The notes: a model not told the origin generated them from the letters alone. A stretch of DNA of 64,000 nt from Clostridiaceae bacterium (GCA_902363735.1 CABJBA010000007.1:176518-240517); one strand, 5' to 3'; positions 46,449 to 59,140 are shown, numbered from the stretch's first letter. Translations and numbers: made by a program.

Positions 46449-47126
46449 CTATTTATCTTTTTCATAATACCTGTCTTTTTTTAAATGATCCCTTTTTAAA
46501 GAAATAACAACGTGACGGAAAGGATCCTCTCCTTCACTTCTGGTAATGACTGATTTGTCATTCTGAAGAGCGGAATGGATAATCCTTCTTTCATAAGGAT
46601 TCATAGGTTCCAAAGAAACAGAACGCCTCGTCCTTTTCACCTTGTAAGCAATGTTCTTAGCCAGGTTTTCCAGAGTTTCTTTTCTCCGCTCCCTGTAATT
46701 TTCCGTGTCCAGCTTGACCCGGATATAATCTTCACTTTCCTTATTAACAACAAGACTTACCAGATACTGAAGGGAATCCAGAGTCTGACCTCTTTTTCCT
46801 ATCAGGATACCCATATCCTGGCTGGACATATCAATCGAAAGCTCTCTCTCCTCTTTTTGAAAGGAAATATCCAGTTTTACATTTAAATCCATAGCACCAA
46901 ATATTTCGTAAAGAAAAGCTGCCGCCTTTTCCTCCAGGGTTTCTTCCTGCTTCTTTTTCTTTCCTGCCCGGATGACAACCGGCTTTGCACCTATAATTCC
47001 CAGAATACCATTACTGCCCTTTTCAATAACCTCATACTCAAGCTGGTCACTGGTTGTACCCAATTCGATCAATGCCTTTGTAATCGCTTCGTCAACGGTT
47101 TTTGCTGAAACTGTAATCATATCCAT
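46449..47126 (-). CDS. jag: RNA-binding protein Jag/KhpB (Jag_N, KH, R3H)
   Basis: A 225-residue RNA-binding protein. The Jag_N domain (1-50) contains VSAKTVDEAITKALIELG and GILGIIGAKP. A basic linker follows, then a KH domain with MGILIGKRGQTLDSLQYL and an R3H domain with MNPYERRIIHSAL. It partners KhpA in regulating cell division and wall synthesis in Gram-positive bacteria. It is the classical downstream neighbour of yidC. The start follows AGGAGGGG. Confidence 0.95.
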   Translation of the reverse strand: MDMITVSAKTVDEAITKALIELGTTSDQLEYEVIEKGSNGILGIIGAKPVVIRAGKKKKQEETLEEKAAAFLYEIFGAMDLNVKLDISFQKEERELSIDMSSQDMGILIGKRGQTLDSLQYLVSLVVNKESEDYIRVKLDTENYRERRKETLENLAKNIAYKVKRTRRSVSLEPMNPYERRIIHSALQNDKSVITRSEGEDPFRHVVISLKRDHLKKDRYYEKDK

Positions 47127-47138
47127 AGGTCACCCCTC

Positions 47139-48419
47139 CTATTTACTGTTCTTTTCATTATACTTCTGAACCATACGGGCCTTGGCCGAAATGCTGTTAG
47201 GGTCTGAAGATCCGTTGTTATAATAATCTTTAGAAGCCTGAGCCTGCTCCATTGCCTTTTCTTTTCTGGCATTTTTTTCAGACTCTGTCTTTTCATTGGT
47301 TGCCTGAAGATTCTTTAAGGTTGCTGTAGCGTTCTGGGAAACCTGCTGAGGAGGAAGTCCCTTCTTTGCCCTTTTTGCATTTGCCTTTTCCATATTTTTC
47401 CTGATCATTTCATCCATATCAATCTTATTGAAATAGCTGTTTACAGCAAGCTGCTGGAGGATCTGGAACGCACTGGAAGCAATCCAGTAAATACCAATAC
47501 CGGAAGCAAAGGTGAAGCAGAAGAATACAGACATCAAGGGCATCACTGTATTCATGCTCTTCATGGACTGGGCCATAGCATTATTTTCAGTATTTTCATT
47601 CTGAGGCTGGTTAGCGGTCATTAGCTTTGCACTGAACCACTGGCTTAAACCTGCCAGAATGGGAATGAGAATTGCAAGGCTTAAACGGAAGCCGCCTCCC
47701 GGAGGAAACATAACACTGGAAGGAGTAGAAGCCAAATTAATTCCCAAAAAAGAATTCATGTGCTCAATCTGAGATGCACTCTGGGAAATAACCTCCTGAA
47801 CGCTGGGAAAAAGTACTTCAAGGGATTTCCACTGGCTCGGATTCAACTGATATAAAAAGTCAACCATACCGTCGCTGGTTGCTAAATCTCCAATCCGGCT
47901 GGTATTTATTTTGTTTTCACTGGCAAACTGATTAAAAATTCCTACATGGTCCATTCCAAGGGAACTAATTTTTACAACCACATTTTCAAATACTACTTTT
48001 ACGCTCTGTACGTAAGCCGGAATATGGTAAATAACCTGATACAAGGCAAATAGAATGGGCATCTGAATGACAAGCTGCAAACAGCCTCCAGTCATGGAAG
48101 TGCCGTATTTTTCATAAACTGCCTGAACTTCCACATTCTGCCTTCTCATGGACTCCTGGTCTGTCTTTCCCTTATATTTAGCCTGGACTGCAGAAATTTC
48201 CGGCTGCATGACGCTCATCAGCTTAGAAGATCTTTGCTGTTTTAACGTAAGGGGAAACATAAGAAGTTTTGTCACAAGAGTAAATAAGATAATACACAAA
48301 CCAATATTCTGGATTCCGAATGTGCTGGTCAGCTTAAAAAGCCAATCCATAATAACACCCAGAACGGTTGCAAAGGGCCCCAAAATGCCTCCCACCTTAG
48401 TGAGTACTAAGAATTCCAA
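47139..48419 (-). CDS. yidC: Membrane protein insertase YidC/OxaA
   Basis: A 426-residue insertase with five predicted helices in the Gram-positive layout, lacking the large periplasmic domain of E. coli YidC. Family segments are VTKLLMFPLTLKQQRSSKLM and GGCLQLVIQMPILFALYQVI. A large extracytoplasmic insertion (about residues 145-235) and a highly charged C-terminal tail rich in Lys/Ala/Asn, typical of ribosome-binding tails, are present. It starts with TTG at 48419, seven bases from GAGGAGG. It does not look like a lipoprotein. Confidence 0.94.
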   Translation of the reverse strand: MEFLVLTKVGGILGPFATVLGVIMDWLFKLTSTFGIQNIGLCIILFTLVTKLLMFPLTLKQQRSSKLMSVMQPEISAVQAKYKGKTDQESMRRQNVEVQAVYEKYGTSMTGGCLQLVIQMPILFALYQVIYHIPAYVQSVKVVFENVVVKISSLGMDHVGIFNQFASENKINTSRIGDLATSDGMVDFLYQLNPSQWKSLEVLFPSVQEVISQSASQIEHMNSFLGINLASTPSSVMFPPGGGFRLSLAILIPILAGLSQWFSAKLMTANQPQNENTENNAMAQSMKSMNTVMPLMSVFFCFTFASGIGIYWIASSAFQILQQLAVNSYFNKIDMDEMIRKNMEKANAKRAKKGLPPQQVSQNATATLKNLQATNEKTESEKNARKEKAMEQAQASKDYYNNGSSDPNSISAKARMVQKYNEKNSK

Positions 48420-48438
48420 TGAACTACCTCCTCATCTG

Positions 48439-48654
48439 TTACGGAACTGGATCATAACCGCCTTTTGCAAAAGGATTACACCGAAGTATTCTCTTGCAAG
48501 CCAAAAATGTACCTTTCACCACGCCATACTTTTTTAGTGCTTCAATGGCGTATTGAGAACACGTAGGCGTGTAAATGCAGTGAGTTCTTATTTTCAGTGG
48601 AGACAGATATTTCTGATATCCTCTGATCAACAAAATCATAATGTTTTTTACCAT
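48439..48654 (-). CDS. yidD: Membrane protein insertion efficiency factor YidD
   Basis: A 71-residue protein with an amphipathic N-terminus and the hallmark [19 protein letters not shown] followed by [14 protein letters not shown]. YidD aids YidC-dependent insertion. It lies between rnpA and yidC in the conserved order, four bases after rnpA. Confidence 0.96.
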   Translation of the reverse strand: MVKNIMILLIRGYQKYLSPLKIRTHCIYTPTCSQYAIEALKKYGVVKGTFLACKRILRCNPFAKGGYDPVP

Positions 48655-48658
48655 AAGA

Positions 48659-49006
48659 TCACTTCGATTCTTCTTTTAAAATGTTATGAAGTCCGCACAA
48701 GTGCAGATATGCACTTTCGATTTTTTCGTAATTTTCTTCTTTGGCCGCCGGTCTCACAACGACCACAATGTCTAATCCTGTCTCCACCTGATTCACATGA
48801 AGCCTGAAGCTCTCTCTGATTAATCTGGTTATGTGATGCCTTACCACGCTGTTTCCCACTTTTTTACTGACGGATATACCTATTCTGCTTTCAGGCCTGT
48901 CCGTGCTCTTTACATACATGACCAACAGCTTGTTGGCAAGAGATTTTCCGTTTTCATAAACTGCTTGAAAATCCCTGTTTTTCTTAATTGAATTAAAATG
49001 TTTCAT
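48659..49006 (-). CDS. rnpA: Ribonuclease P protein component
   Basis: A 115-residue protein subunit of RNase P, needed for tRNA 5' maturation. It begins [20 protein letters not shown] and has the RNR signature region [20 protein letters not shown] (here [11 protein letters not shown]). The ATG at 49006 follows AGGAAAGGG; the frame is open 13 codons upstream but over the hairpin region. It is separated from rpmH by a terminator-like hairpin. Confidence 0.96.
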   Translation of the reverse strand: MKHFNSIKKNRDFQAVYENGKSLANKLLVMYVKSTDRPESRIGISVSKKVGNSVVRHHITRLIRESFRLHVNQVETGLDIVVVVRPAAKEENYEKIESAYLHLCGLHNILKEESK

Positions 49007-49037
49007 GAAACCCTTTCCTATATTTGGGAAAAGAAAA

Positions 49038-49057
49038 GGCCACAATTAATTGCGGCC
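49038..49057 (-). terminator. Hairpin with T tract between rpmH and rnpA
   Basis: Minus-strand GGCCGCAA/TTGTGGCC form eight pairs (one G-T) with a TTAA loop, followed by TTTTCTTTT. It is probably a partial terminator giving more rpmH than rnpA mRNA. Confidence 0.72.
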
Positions 49058-49064
49058 TGGTCCA

Positions 49065-49199
49065 TTAAGCTGATAATTTTGCTCTTCCTTTTGCTCTTCT
49101 GGCAGCTAAAACTTTTCTTCCGCCTGGAGTGCTCATTCTGGCTCTGAAACCATGAACTTTAGATCTCTGTCTCTTTTTTGGCTGAAACGTCATCTTCAT
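49065..49199 (-). CDS. rpmH: 50S ribosomal protein L34
   Basis: A 44-residue ribosomal protein read from the minus strand: [18 protein letters not shown] at the start, then a basic stretch ending [10 protein letters not shown]. This matches bacterial L34 over its full length. The start codon lies about eleven bases after GAGGAGGT. It is the first gene of the leftward operon next to oriC, behind a near-consensus promoter. Confidence 0.97.
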   Translation of the reverse strand: MKMTFQPKKRQRSKVHGFRARMSTPGGRKVLAARRAKGRAKLSA

Positions 49200-49289
49200 A
49201 ATCTACGGACACCTCCTCTTGTTACAATCGCTTTATCATAGGCAATATGATGAAACACATTGAGACTTTTTTAATTAAACATCGTTTCA

Positions 49290-49318
49290 ATTATATAGAA
49301 CAAAAGTTAGTTCGTCAA
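49290..49318 (-). promoter_or_regulatory. Promoter of the rpmH operon
   Basis: Minus-strand TTGACG (49313-49318), 17 bases, TATAAT (49290-49295). It lies just past the ECF S-component stop codon. Confidence 0.8.
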
Positions 49319-49335
49319 GGGAAAATTTATTTTTA

Positions 49336-49956
49336 TCATGCTTTCATAACCTTAAAAAGAGCCTGTGTAACAGCAGTCGTCAGAATTGCCGAGAAAATAG
49401 CCTCCGGTACTCCCTGGACTAAGATAATTCCCATGATTGCTCCATAAACGCCATCTGTCATTCCCTTTGCAGCCATCCCATACTCTTTTCCGAAAAATAA
49501 GTAAATCAGATTCATTACCAGTAACGTATTGGTTAATGCTCCTGCCGCTCCTGCCGCTGCCAGGGCCGCCTTTACTTTTCCTTTCCAAATCTTTAAAACT
49601 GCCCGGAATACATAATAAGCTACGATTCCAATTAAAAATCTGGGAACCATACAGATTATAAGGCTTCCCAGATTACCTCCGTATTCTCCCACCTTTATAA
49701 AAGGAGAAAACACAAAAGACGTTGGATTAGGCATATAAGTGTTTTTCCATAAGCTGGCCAAACCAAATATTCCGCCCAGGACTCCGCCATATCTTGGTCC
49801 TAGAACAATGGATCCAATTATGACCGGTACATGGATAATGGTGGCGTTCATAAAACCCAAAGGGATAAGTCCAAAGGGAGTCAGCGCCATAATGACGATA
49901 ATGGCTGCAAATACAGCCGCCAGTACCATACTGCGGGTTTTGTTTAAATTGTTCAT
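49336..49956 (-). CDS. ECF transporter S component (vitamin uptake), possibly pantothenate
   Basis: A 206-residue membrane protein with about six helices. It shows FGLIPLGFMNATIIHVPVII and LGPRYGGVLGGIFGLASLWK, typical of ECF S components of the PF12822 class, then a C-terminal Ala-rich helix pair. It binds one vitamin and works with shared EcfA/EcfT modules not found here. Sequence pattern suggests the PanT (pantothenate) branch, but this is recollection rather than proof; folate or another vitamin is possible. The start follows AGGAGG. It lies between oriC and rpmH with its own promoter. Confidence 0.8.
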   Translation of the reverse strand: MNNLNKTRSMVLAAVFAAIIVIMALTPFGLIPLGFMNATIIHVPVIIGSIVLGPRYGGVLGGIFGLASLWKNTYMPNPTSFVFSPFIKVGEYGGNLGSLIICMVPRFLIGIVAYYVFRAVLKIWKGKVKAALAAAGAAGALTNTLLVMNLIYLFFGKEYGMAAKGMTDGVYGAIMGIILVQGVPEAIFSAILTTAVTQALFKVMKA

Positions 49957-50013
49957 ATTTACCTCCTGTGCTACTGTTCTTTAAAAAGATACAATGCAGT
50001 TAGTTACACCAGC

Positions 50014-50043
50014 ATTATACATGAAATAAGTAATCCAGGTCAA
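50014..50043 (-). promoter_or_regulatory. Promoter of the ECF S-component gene
   Basis: Minus-strand TTGACC (50038-50043), 18 bases, TATAAT (50014-50019). Confidence 0.65.
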
Positions 50044-50085
50044 GAACGTTCAATATACCGTCGAGGTTTGTTGATTTACATAAAG

Positions 50086-50311
50086 TTATCAACAAAGTGG
50101 GGATAACTTGTGGAAAACTCTCTGGATATTATCTTGATAACCTTTTGTTTATTCACAAGCATGTCCTCCATCCCCACATAAATCCAATATTTCCAGAATG
50201 TGAATAAAGTAAGTTTACAAAATTCCCTTTTTTGTGGAAAAATATCTCTGAGGATGGTTATCAACAAGCCGTTCACATAGAATAAACAAGGTTTTCACAC
50301 ACTTATCCACA
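50086..50311. other. oriC, upstream part: DnaA box cluster before dnaA
   Basis: DnaA boxes: TTATCAACA at 50086-50094 and 50258-50266 and a perfect TTATCCACA at 50303-50311, plus degenerate boxes in opposite orientation (TGGGGATAA at 50097, TGTGGAAAA at 50109 and 50233). The gap 49957-50414 holds no gene other than these sites and the divergent promoters. Confidence 0.85.
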
Positions 50312-50328
50312 ATATTTTACTAATCTCA

Positions 50329-50357
50329 TTGAAAATTATCTTAAAATAGTATAGAAT
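50329..50357 (+). promoter_or_regulatory. Promoter of dnaA
   Basis: TTGAAA (50329-50334), 17 bases, TAGAAT (50352-50357), 18 bases after a perfect DnaA box, so DnaA autoregulation is likely. Confidence 0.7.
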
Positions 50358-50414
50358 GAAGTTTAGATTGGGCTAATGCGCACATTTGCATTTTTATGAT
50401 GTAGGAGACTTACA

Positions 50415-51791
50415 ATGCTAGAAAAGTTAAAAGAAAAATGGGACGATATCTTATTGAATTTAAAAGAAGAGCACGATATTACAGACGTGTCTTTCAAAAC
50501 ATGGCTTCTTCCCTTAAAAGTTCATGCCGTCAACGGCGAAAAAGTGATTGTTACGGTTCCGGATGTGGAATTTTTAGGATACATCCGCAAAAAATACGGA
50601 TTTCTTATAAAAATCACTATTGAAGAAGTGACCGATTTTGAATGCACTATTGATTTTGTGGTGGAAAATCAGATTCAAAAAGAAAAAGCCCCGGCTCATG
50701 CAGGTAATATGCTTATTACAAACGCAGCCGGTTCCGTCAGCCAGTCAGCCAGCCAAACAGCCAACCTAAGCCCAAAATATATATTTGACACCTTTGTGGT
50801 AGGTGCCAACAACAATTTGGCTCATGCGGCTTCCTTAGCTGTAGCGGAATCTCCCGGTGAGATTTATAACCCTCTTTTCATTTACGGAGGAGTTGGACTG
50901 GGAAAGACCCACTTGATGCATTCCATCGGACACTTTATATTAAAAAACAATCCATCAGCAAAGGTTCTGTATGTGACCAGTGAAAAGTTCACTAATGAGC
51001 TGATCGATGCCATCCGAAACAAAAATAATTTTTCTCCTACAGAATTCCGGGAAAAATACCGCAATAACGACGTTTTGCTGATTGATGATATTCAGTTCAT
51101 CATAGGAAAAGAAAGTACTCAGGAGGAATTTTTCCACACCTTCAACACCCTCTACGAAGCCAAAAAGCAGATTATCATTTCCTCAGATAAACCTCCAAAG
51201 GATATTGAAACCCTGGAGGAACGCCTTCGTTCCCGGTTTGAATGGGGCCTGACTGTGGACATCCAGTCTCCCGATTACGAGACCAGGATGGCTATTCTCC
51301 GCAAAAAAGAAGATATGGAAGGCTACAATATCGACAACGAAGTGATTAAATACATAGCCACCAACGTCAAATCCAACATCCGGGAGCTGGAAGGAGCCTT
51401 AACAAAAATTGTTGCCCTCTCCCGCCTTGATAATAAGGATATTACCGTAGAACTGGCAGAGGAAGCATTAAAGGACATCATTTCTCCTAACGATAAACGG
51501 GAAGTCACTCCTGAATTGGTCATCCAGGTGGTTGCCGACCATTACGGGATCACCCCCCTTGATATTTCTTCCCAGAAGCGAAACAAAGAAATCGTCTATC
51601 CCCGTCAGATCGTCATGTATCTCTGCCGGGAAATGGTGGGAACACCCTTGCAGATGATAGGAAAATTCCTGGGAGGACGGGATCATACCACCATTATCCA
51701 TGGAATAGATAAGATCACGGCAGAGATCAATAAAAACGAATCCTTAACCAATACATTAGAAATATTAAAAAAGAAAATTAATCCACAGTAA
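50415..51791 (+). CDS. dnaA: Chromosomal replication initiator protein DnaA
   Basis: A 458-residue initiator. Domain I (about 1-85, SFKTWLLPLKVHAVNGEKV) precedes a short Ser/Ala/Gln linker. The AAA+ domain has Walker A YGGVGLGKTHLMHSIGHF, Walker B VLLIDDIQFI and sensor motifs. Domain IV carries the DnaA signature (VGTPLQMIGKFLGGRDHTTI) that reads the 9-mer boxes. DnaA boxes lie on both sides of the gene. The start follows GTAGGAGA. Confidence 0.98.
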   Translation: MLEKLKEKWDDILLNLKEEHDITDVSFKTWLLPLKVHAVNGEKVIVTVPDVEFLGYIRKKYGFLIKITIEEVTDFECTIDFVVENQIQKEKAPAHAGNMLITNAAGSVSQSASQTANLSPKYIFDTFVVGANNNLAHAASLAVAESPGEIYNPLFIYGGVGLGKTHLMHSIGHFILKNNPSAKVLYVTSEKFTNELIDAIRNKNNFSPTEFREKYRNNDVLLIDDIQFIIGKESTQEEFFHTFNTLYEAKKQIIISSDKPPKDIETLEERLRSRFEWGLTVDIQSPDYETRMAILRKKEDMEGYNIDNEVIKYIATNVKSNIRELEGALTKIVALSRLDNKDITVELAEEALKDIISPNDKREVTPELVIQVVADHYGITPLDISSQKRNKEIVYPRQIVMYLCREMVGTPLQMIGKFLGGRDHTTIIHGIDKITAEINKNESLTNTLEILKKKINPQ

Positions 51792-51815
51792 CCTGTGTAT
51801 GAGCTGTTAATTTCC

Positions 51816-52046
51816 TGTGGATAAAAAAGGGTTAAGAATGGGTTCTCATCAGCTTGTGGATAACCCTCCAGTTTAAAGGGACTTTTGTGGACGTTATTCA
51901 CATTCTTATATACAGAGAAAAACCAGCCCTTACAACGGTTATCAGGGCTTTTACACAAACCCACAGCCCCTACTACTAATACTACGGAATTTAACTATAT
52001 CATTCATTCATTTATTGCCATTTTCAAAGCAAAGGAGTTATCAACA
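51816..52046. other. oriC, downstream part: DnaA boxes, GC cluster and DnaA-trio-like unwinding element
   Basis: Two perfect reverse DnaA boxes TGTGGATAA (51816-51824, 51855-51863), TTATTCACA (51894-51902) and TTATCAACA (52038-52046). At 51963-51985 CACAGCCCC is followed by TACTACTAATACTAC, closely resembling the Bacillus GC-rich cluster and DnaA-trio repeats, and then an AT-rich stretch to about 52025 that would melt first. Confidence 0.8.
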
Positions 52047-52049
52047 ATC

Positions 52050-53171
52050 ATGAAACTGACATTCCAGCAAGATGCCCTTTTAAACGGTATTAATATTGTA
52101 TTAAAGGCGGTTTCCAGTAAGACCACTATGACCATCCTAGAATGTATCTTTATCGATGCCAGCAGCTCTGAAATCAAACTGACTGCCAATGACATGGAAC
52201 TGGGTATTGAAACAAAAGTAGAAGGAACCATCCTGGAGCGGGGAAAAATAGCTCTTGAAGCCAAGCTTTTTTCTGAGATCGTCAGAAAGCTCTCTTCTGA
52301 AGGAAACTCCCTCATTACCATTGAAAGCGACGAAAAGTTCACAACCACCATTTCCTGTGAAAAATCAGTATTTGACATTCAGGGACGGGATGGAGAAGAA
52401 TTTGCCTATCTTCCATACATTGAACGAGACAACTATATTTGTCTGTCCCAGTTTTCCTTAAAAGAAGTCATCCGTCAAACTATCTTTTCCATTGCTCCTA
52501 ATGACAGCAATAAGATGATGACCGGAGAGCTTTTTCAGGTAACAGGAAACCAATTAAAAGTAGTTTCTCTGGATGGTCACCGCATATCCATCCGTAATAT
52601 TGAATTAAAAGATACCTACCATGATATAAAAGTCATCGTTCCTGGCAAGACTCTAAACGAAATCAGTAAAATTCTGGATGGCGACAATGAAAAAGAAGTG
52701 CTTATATTCTTCAGCCCTAACCACATTTTATTTGAGTTTGGAGATACCATTGTCGTATCACGCCTTATTGAAGGAGATTACTTCCGCATTGACCAAATGC
52801 TTTCCAGCGATTATGAGACAAAGATTCTTGTAAACCGGAAAGAACTTTTAAGCTGCCTGGACCGGGCAACCATCCTGGTAAGGGAAAATGATAAAAAACC
52901 TCTTATCATAAATGTTGAGGATCAGGAGATGCAGCTAAAGATCAATTCCAGTTTTGGTTCTATGAATGCAGAGATGTCCATTCATAAAACAGGAAGGGAC
53001 ATCATGATCGGCTTTAATCCAAAGTTCCTGATTGATGCTCTGAGGATTATTGACGATGAAGAAGTGGCTCTTTACATGCTCAATGCTAAAACCCCTTGCT
53101 TTATCCGGGATGAGGAAGGAAAATACATTTACCTGATTCTTCCTGTTAATTTTAATGCAGCATCCGTTTAA
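52050..53171 (+). CDS. dnaN: DNA polymerase III beta subunit (sliding clamp)
   Basis: A 373-residue clamp of three repeated domains. The N-terminus MKLTFQQDALLNGINIVLKA and the C-terminal pattern ending YLILPVNFN (usually the M-P-[VM]-R tail) identify it. The start at 52050 follows AAAGGAGTTATCAACA, where the ribosome binding site abuts a DnaA box; the longer open frame upstream covers oriC and is not coding. It holds the replicative polymerase on DNA. The dnaA-dnaN order is conserved. Confidence 0.97.
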   Translation: MKLTFQQDALLNGINIVLKAVSSKTTMTILECIFIDASSSEIKLTANDMELGIETKVEGTILERGKIALEAKLFSEIVRKLSSEGNSLITIESDEKFTTTISCEKSVFDIQGRDGEEFAYLPYIERDNYICLSQFSLKEVIRQTIFSIAPNDSNKMMTGELFQVTGNQLKVVSLDGHRISIRNIELKDTYHDIKVIVPGKTLNEISKILDGDNEKEVLIFFSPNHILFEFGDTIVVSRLIEGDYFRIDQMLSSDYETKILVNRKELLSCLDRATILVRENDKKPLIINVEDQEMQLKINSSFGSMNAEMSIHKTGRDIMIGFNPKFLIDALRIIDDEEVALYMLNAKTPCFIRDEEGKYIYLILPVNFNAASV

Positions 53172-53191
53172 AGGTGCAGAGAAGAGGATCA

Positions 53192-53419
53192 ATGGAAACT
53201 ATAAAATTAAGAGATGAATACATCAAACTGGGCCAGGCATTAAAAGCTGCCGGTCTGGTTGGTTCCGGAGTTGACGCCAAGTTTGTGATTGAAGATGGAC
53301 TTGTATCAGTCAACGGACAGATAGAATATCAGAGGGGAAAGAAATTAAGAGAAGGGGATACGGTCACTTTTGAAGGCAATACCATTAAAATTGAGGCTGG
53401 CCCTGGCGGGCATACCTGA
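53192..53419 (+). CDS. S4-domain RNA-binding protein RlbA/YaaA
   Basis: A 75-residue protein made of one S4 RNA-binding domain: KLRDEYIKLGQALKAAGLVG, then VIEDGLVSVNGQIEYQRGKK and LREGDTVTFEG. It lies between dnaN and recF, as YaaA does in Bacillus. The start has AGAAGAGG upstream. It is thought to act in ribosome maturation or RNA binding; direct evidence is limited. A 40-base gap separates it from recF. Confidence 0.92.
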   Translation: METIKLRDEYIKLGQALKAAGLVGSGVDAKFVIEDGLVSVNGQIEYQRGKKLREGDTVTFEGNTIKIEAGPGGHT

Positions 53420-53460
53420 ATTCCCTGAAAATATGGGCAGGAAAGAGGGAATAAAACTCC

Positions 53461-56491
<3,031 letters not shown>

Positions 56492-56525
56492 TTAAAAAAG
56501 GTTTTGAAGTACAAAGTCGATTTTT

Positions 56526-56543
56526 CGCATCTGGAAAGATGCG
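56526..56543 (+). other. Small hairpin in the gyrB-gyrA gap
   Basis: CGCATCT and AGATGCG enclose a GGAA (GNRA) tetraloop. There is no T run, so it is not a terminator; it might be a processing or stability element. Confidence 0.45.
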
Positions 56544-56570
56544 TGAATTGAAATAATTGGAGGAAATAAA

Positions 56571-59087
56571 ATGGAACCAAATATCTTTGATAAAGTTCAT
56601 GACGTGGACCTAAAAAAGACCATGGAAAAATCATACATTGATTATGCCATGAGTGTCATTGTTTCCAGAGCCCTGCCTGATGTAAGAGATGGTTTAAAGC
56701 CTGTACAGCGCAGAGTTTTGTATTCTATGATTGAGTTGAATAACGGTCCTGATAAACCCCACCGTAAATGTGCCCGTATCGTCGGAGATACCATGGGTAA
56801 GTACCATCCCCACGGCGACAGCTCTATCTACGGAGCATTGGTCAATATGGCCCAGGAATGGTCTACCAGATACCCACTGGTGGATGGTCATGGAAACTTC
56901 GGTTCTGTGGATGGAGACGGCGCCGCAGCCATGAGGTATACGGAAGCCCGCCTGAGCAAAATATCCATGGAAATGCTGGCGGATATTAATAAGAACACCG
57001 TTGATTTCAGTCCTAACTTTGATGAAACGGAAAGGGAGCCTGACGTGCTGCCTTCCCGCTACCCTAACCTTCTGATAAACGGTACCTCCGGAATAGCCGT
57101 TGGTATGGCTACCAACATTCCTCCCCACAATTTAAGAGAGGTTATCAGTGCAGTTATAAAGATCGTTGATAACCAGGTGGAAGAAAACAGAGAAACCTCC
57201 CTGGAGGAAGTTCTGGAAATCATAAAAGGTCCTGATTTTCCAACAGGAGCAACCATCCTGGGAAAAAGAGGAATTGAAGAGGCATACCGTACTGGAAGAG
57301 GAAAGATAAGGGTCCGTGCTGTCAGTGATATTGAAACCATGCCGAATGGAAAAAGCAGGATTATTGTGACCGAGCTTCCATACATGGTAAACAAGGCCCG
57401 TCTGATTGAAAAAATAGCAGAACTGGTAAAAGATAAAAAGGTGGATGGAATCACCGATTTAAGGGATGAATCCGACCGTACCGGCATGAGAATCTGCATT
57501 GAGCTCCGCCGTGATGTCAATGCCAATGTATTGTTAAATCAGCTTCTTAAACACACTCAGCTTCAGGATACCTTCGGTGTCATTATGCTGGCCCTGGTTA
57601 AAAATTCTTCCGGAGTTCTGGAACCAAAGGTTTTGAACATCCTTCAGATGTTATACTACTATTTGGATCACCAAAAGGAAGTTGTAACCAGAAGGATTCA
57701 GTATGATTTAAATAAAGCAGAGGAAAGAGCCCATATCTTAAAAGGTCTGCTTATTGCTCTGGATAACATCGATGAAGTAATCCGGATCATCCGCGCCGCT
57801 GAAAATGTTCAGGCAGCAAAAGCAGAGCTTATGGCACGCTTTGAGCTGAGTGATCCTCAGTCACAGGCTATTGTAGATATGCGTCTGAGAGCTCTGACTG
57901 GTTTGGAAAGGGAGAAACTTGAAAATGAATTTAAGGAGCTGGAAGCTAAAATTGCAGAGCTAAAGGCAATTCTTGCAGACGAAAAAAAGCTTCTGGCAGT
58001 GATCAAGGAAGAAATATCCATTATCCAGGCAAAGTACGGAGATGACAGAAGAACATCCATTGGATTTGATGAATACGACATGTCTATGGAAGACCTGATT
58101 CCGGATGAGAGCACCATTGTAGCCATGACAAAGCTGGGATACATCAAGAGAATGTCCGTGGACAACTTTAAAAACCAGAACAGGGGAGGAAAGGGAATCA
58201 AGGGAATGCAGACCATTGATCAGGATTACATTGAAGACCTGATGATGACCACTACCCACCACTACCTTATGTTCTTTACCAATACTGGCCGTGTTTACCG
58301 GTTAAAGACCTATATGATTCCTGAGGGAAGCCGAACAGCCAGAGGTACCGCCATTGTAAACCTTCTTCAGATGCTTCCGGGAGAAAATATTACGTCTATC
58401 ATCCCCATGAAGGAATATGATGATGACAAGTATCTCTTCATGGCAACCAGAAATGGTATGGTAAAGAAGACACCTATGAAGGATTACGCCAATGTCCGCA
58501 AAAACGGTCTTCAGGCCATTGTTCTCAGAGACAATGACGAGCTCATTGAAGTAAAAGCTACTGATGATACAAAAGATATTTTCCTGGTTACCCGAAAAGG
58601 GCAGTGTATCCGGTTCCATGAAAAAGATGTTCGTGTGACAGGGCGTGTATCCATCGGTGTTATAGGCATGAAGCTTAATGAGGATGATCAGGTTGTAGGA
58701 ATGCAGATGGATTCCCAGGGACCCAAGCTTTTAATTGTATCAGAAAATGGTATGGGAAAAAGAACTCCTATTGAAGAATTTACTCCTCAGAACAGAGGCG
58801 GAAAGGGAGTTCTCTGCTATAGAATTACAGAAAAGACAGGAGATATTGTTGGAGCTAAGCTGGTTCACGATGATCATGATCTTCTTCTCATTACAACCGA
58901 AGGTATTGTCATCAGAATTGCTGTCAATGATATTTCCGTAATTGGAAGGAACACTTCTGGTGTAAGGCTGATGAATATTAATCAGGATTCCGATATTAAA
59001 GTGGCCAGCATTGCAAAGGTACGGGATGACGGCAGCAAATCGGAAGGCGAAGGATTGGAAAATCTGGAACTGGAAGAGGAAGAATAA
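56571..59087 (+). CDS. gyrA: DNA gyrase subunit A
   Basis: An 838-residue breakage-reunion subunit. The N-terminal winged helix and tower carry [20 protein letters not shown], the active-site Tyr in a segment with [13 protein letters not shown], and the [24 protein letters not shown]. The C-terminal beta-pinwheel follows, including the GyrA box-like [10 protein letters not shown]. The QRDR has Ser at the position of E. coli S83 but Gly at that of D87. The start follows TTGGAGG. A hairpin after the gene may end the transcript. Confidence 0.97.
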   Translation: MEPNIFDKVHDVDLKKTMEKSYIDYAMSVIVSRALPDVRDGLKPVQRRVLYSMIELNNGPDKPHRKCARIVGDTMGKYHPHGDSSIYGALVNMAQEWSTRYPLVDGHGNFGSVDGDGAAAMRYTEARLSKISMEMLADINKNTVDFSPNFDETEREPDVLPSRYPNLLINGTSGIAVGMATNIPPHNLREVISAVIKIVDNQVEENRETSLEEVLEIIKGPDFPTGATILGKRGIEEAYRTGRGKIRVRAVSDIETMPNGKSRIIVTELPYMVNKARLIEKIAELVKDKKVDGITDLRDESDRTGMRICIELRRDVNANVLLNQLLKHTQLQDTFGVIMLALVKNSSGVLEPKVLNILQMLYYYLDHQKEVVTRRIQYDLNKAEERAHILKGLLIALDNIDEVIRIIRAAENVQAAKAELMARFELSDPQSQAIVDMRLRALTGLEREKLENEFKELEAKIAELKAILADEKKLLAVIKEEISIIQAKYGDDRRTSIGFDEYDMSMEDLIPDESTIVAMTKLGYIKRMSVDNFKNQNRGGKGIKGMQTIDQDYIEDLMMTTTHHYLMFFTNTGRVYRLKTYMIPEGSRTARGTAIVNLLQMLPGENITSIIPMKEYDDDKYLFMATRNGMVKKTPMKDYANVRKNGLQAIVLRDNDELIEVKATDDTKDIFLVTRKGQCIRFHEKDVRVTGRVSIGVIGMKLNEDDQVVGMQMDSQGPKLLIVSENGMGKRTPIEEFTPQNRGGKGVLCYRITEKTGDIVGAKLVHDDHDLLLITTEGIVIRIAVNDISVIGRNTSGVRLMNINQDSDIKVASIAKVRDDGSKSEGEGLENLELEEEE

Positions 59088-59105
59088 TCATTAAAAAAAA
59101 TGGTA

Positions 59106-59134
59106 TTGTAATATTAGATTTTTTATATTATAAT
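59106..59134 (+). promoter_or_regulatory. Promoter of the CNNM/CorC-type transporter gene
   Basis: TTGTAA (59106-59111), 17 bases, TATAAT (59129-59134), 19 bases after the gyrA stop. Confidence 0.7.
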
Positions 59135-59140
59135 AATAGC

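Noticed and set aside
33042..50008. Shared 11-mer AGTTAGTTACA upstream of the wall-binding protein gene and the ECF S-component gene
   Set aside because: The offsets from the -10 boxes differ, and an 11-mer repeat is expected by chance in a window this size.
51885..52049. Longer N-terminus of dnaN
   Set aside because: The upstream open frame covers DnaA boxes and the AT-rich unwinding region; family members begin at the ATG 52050.
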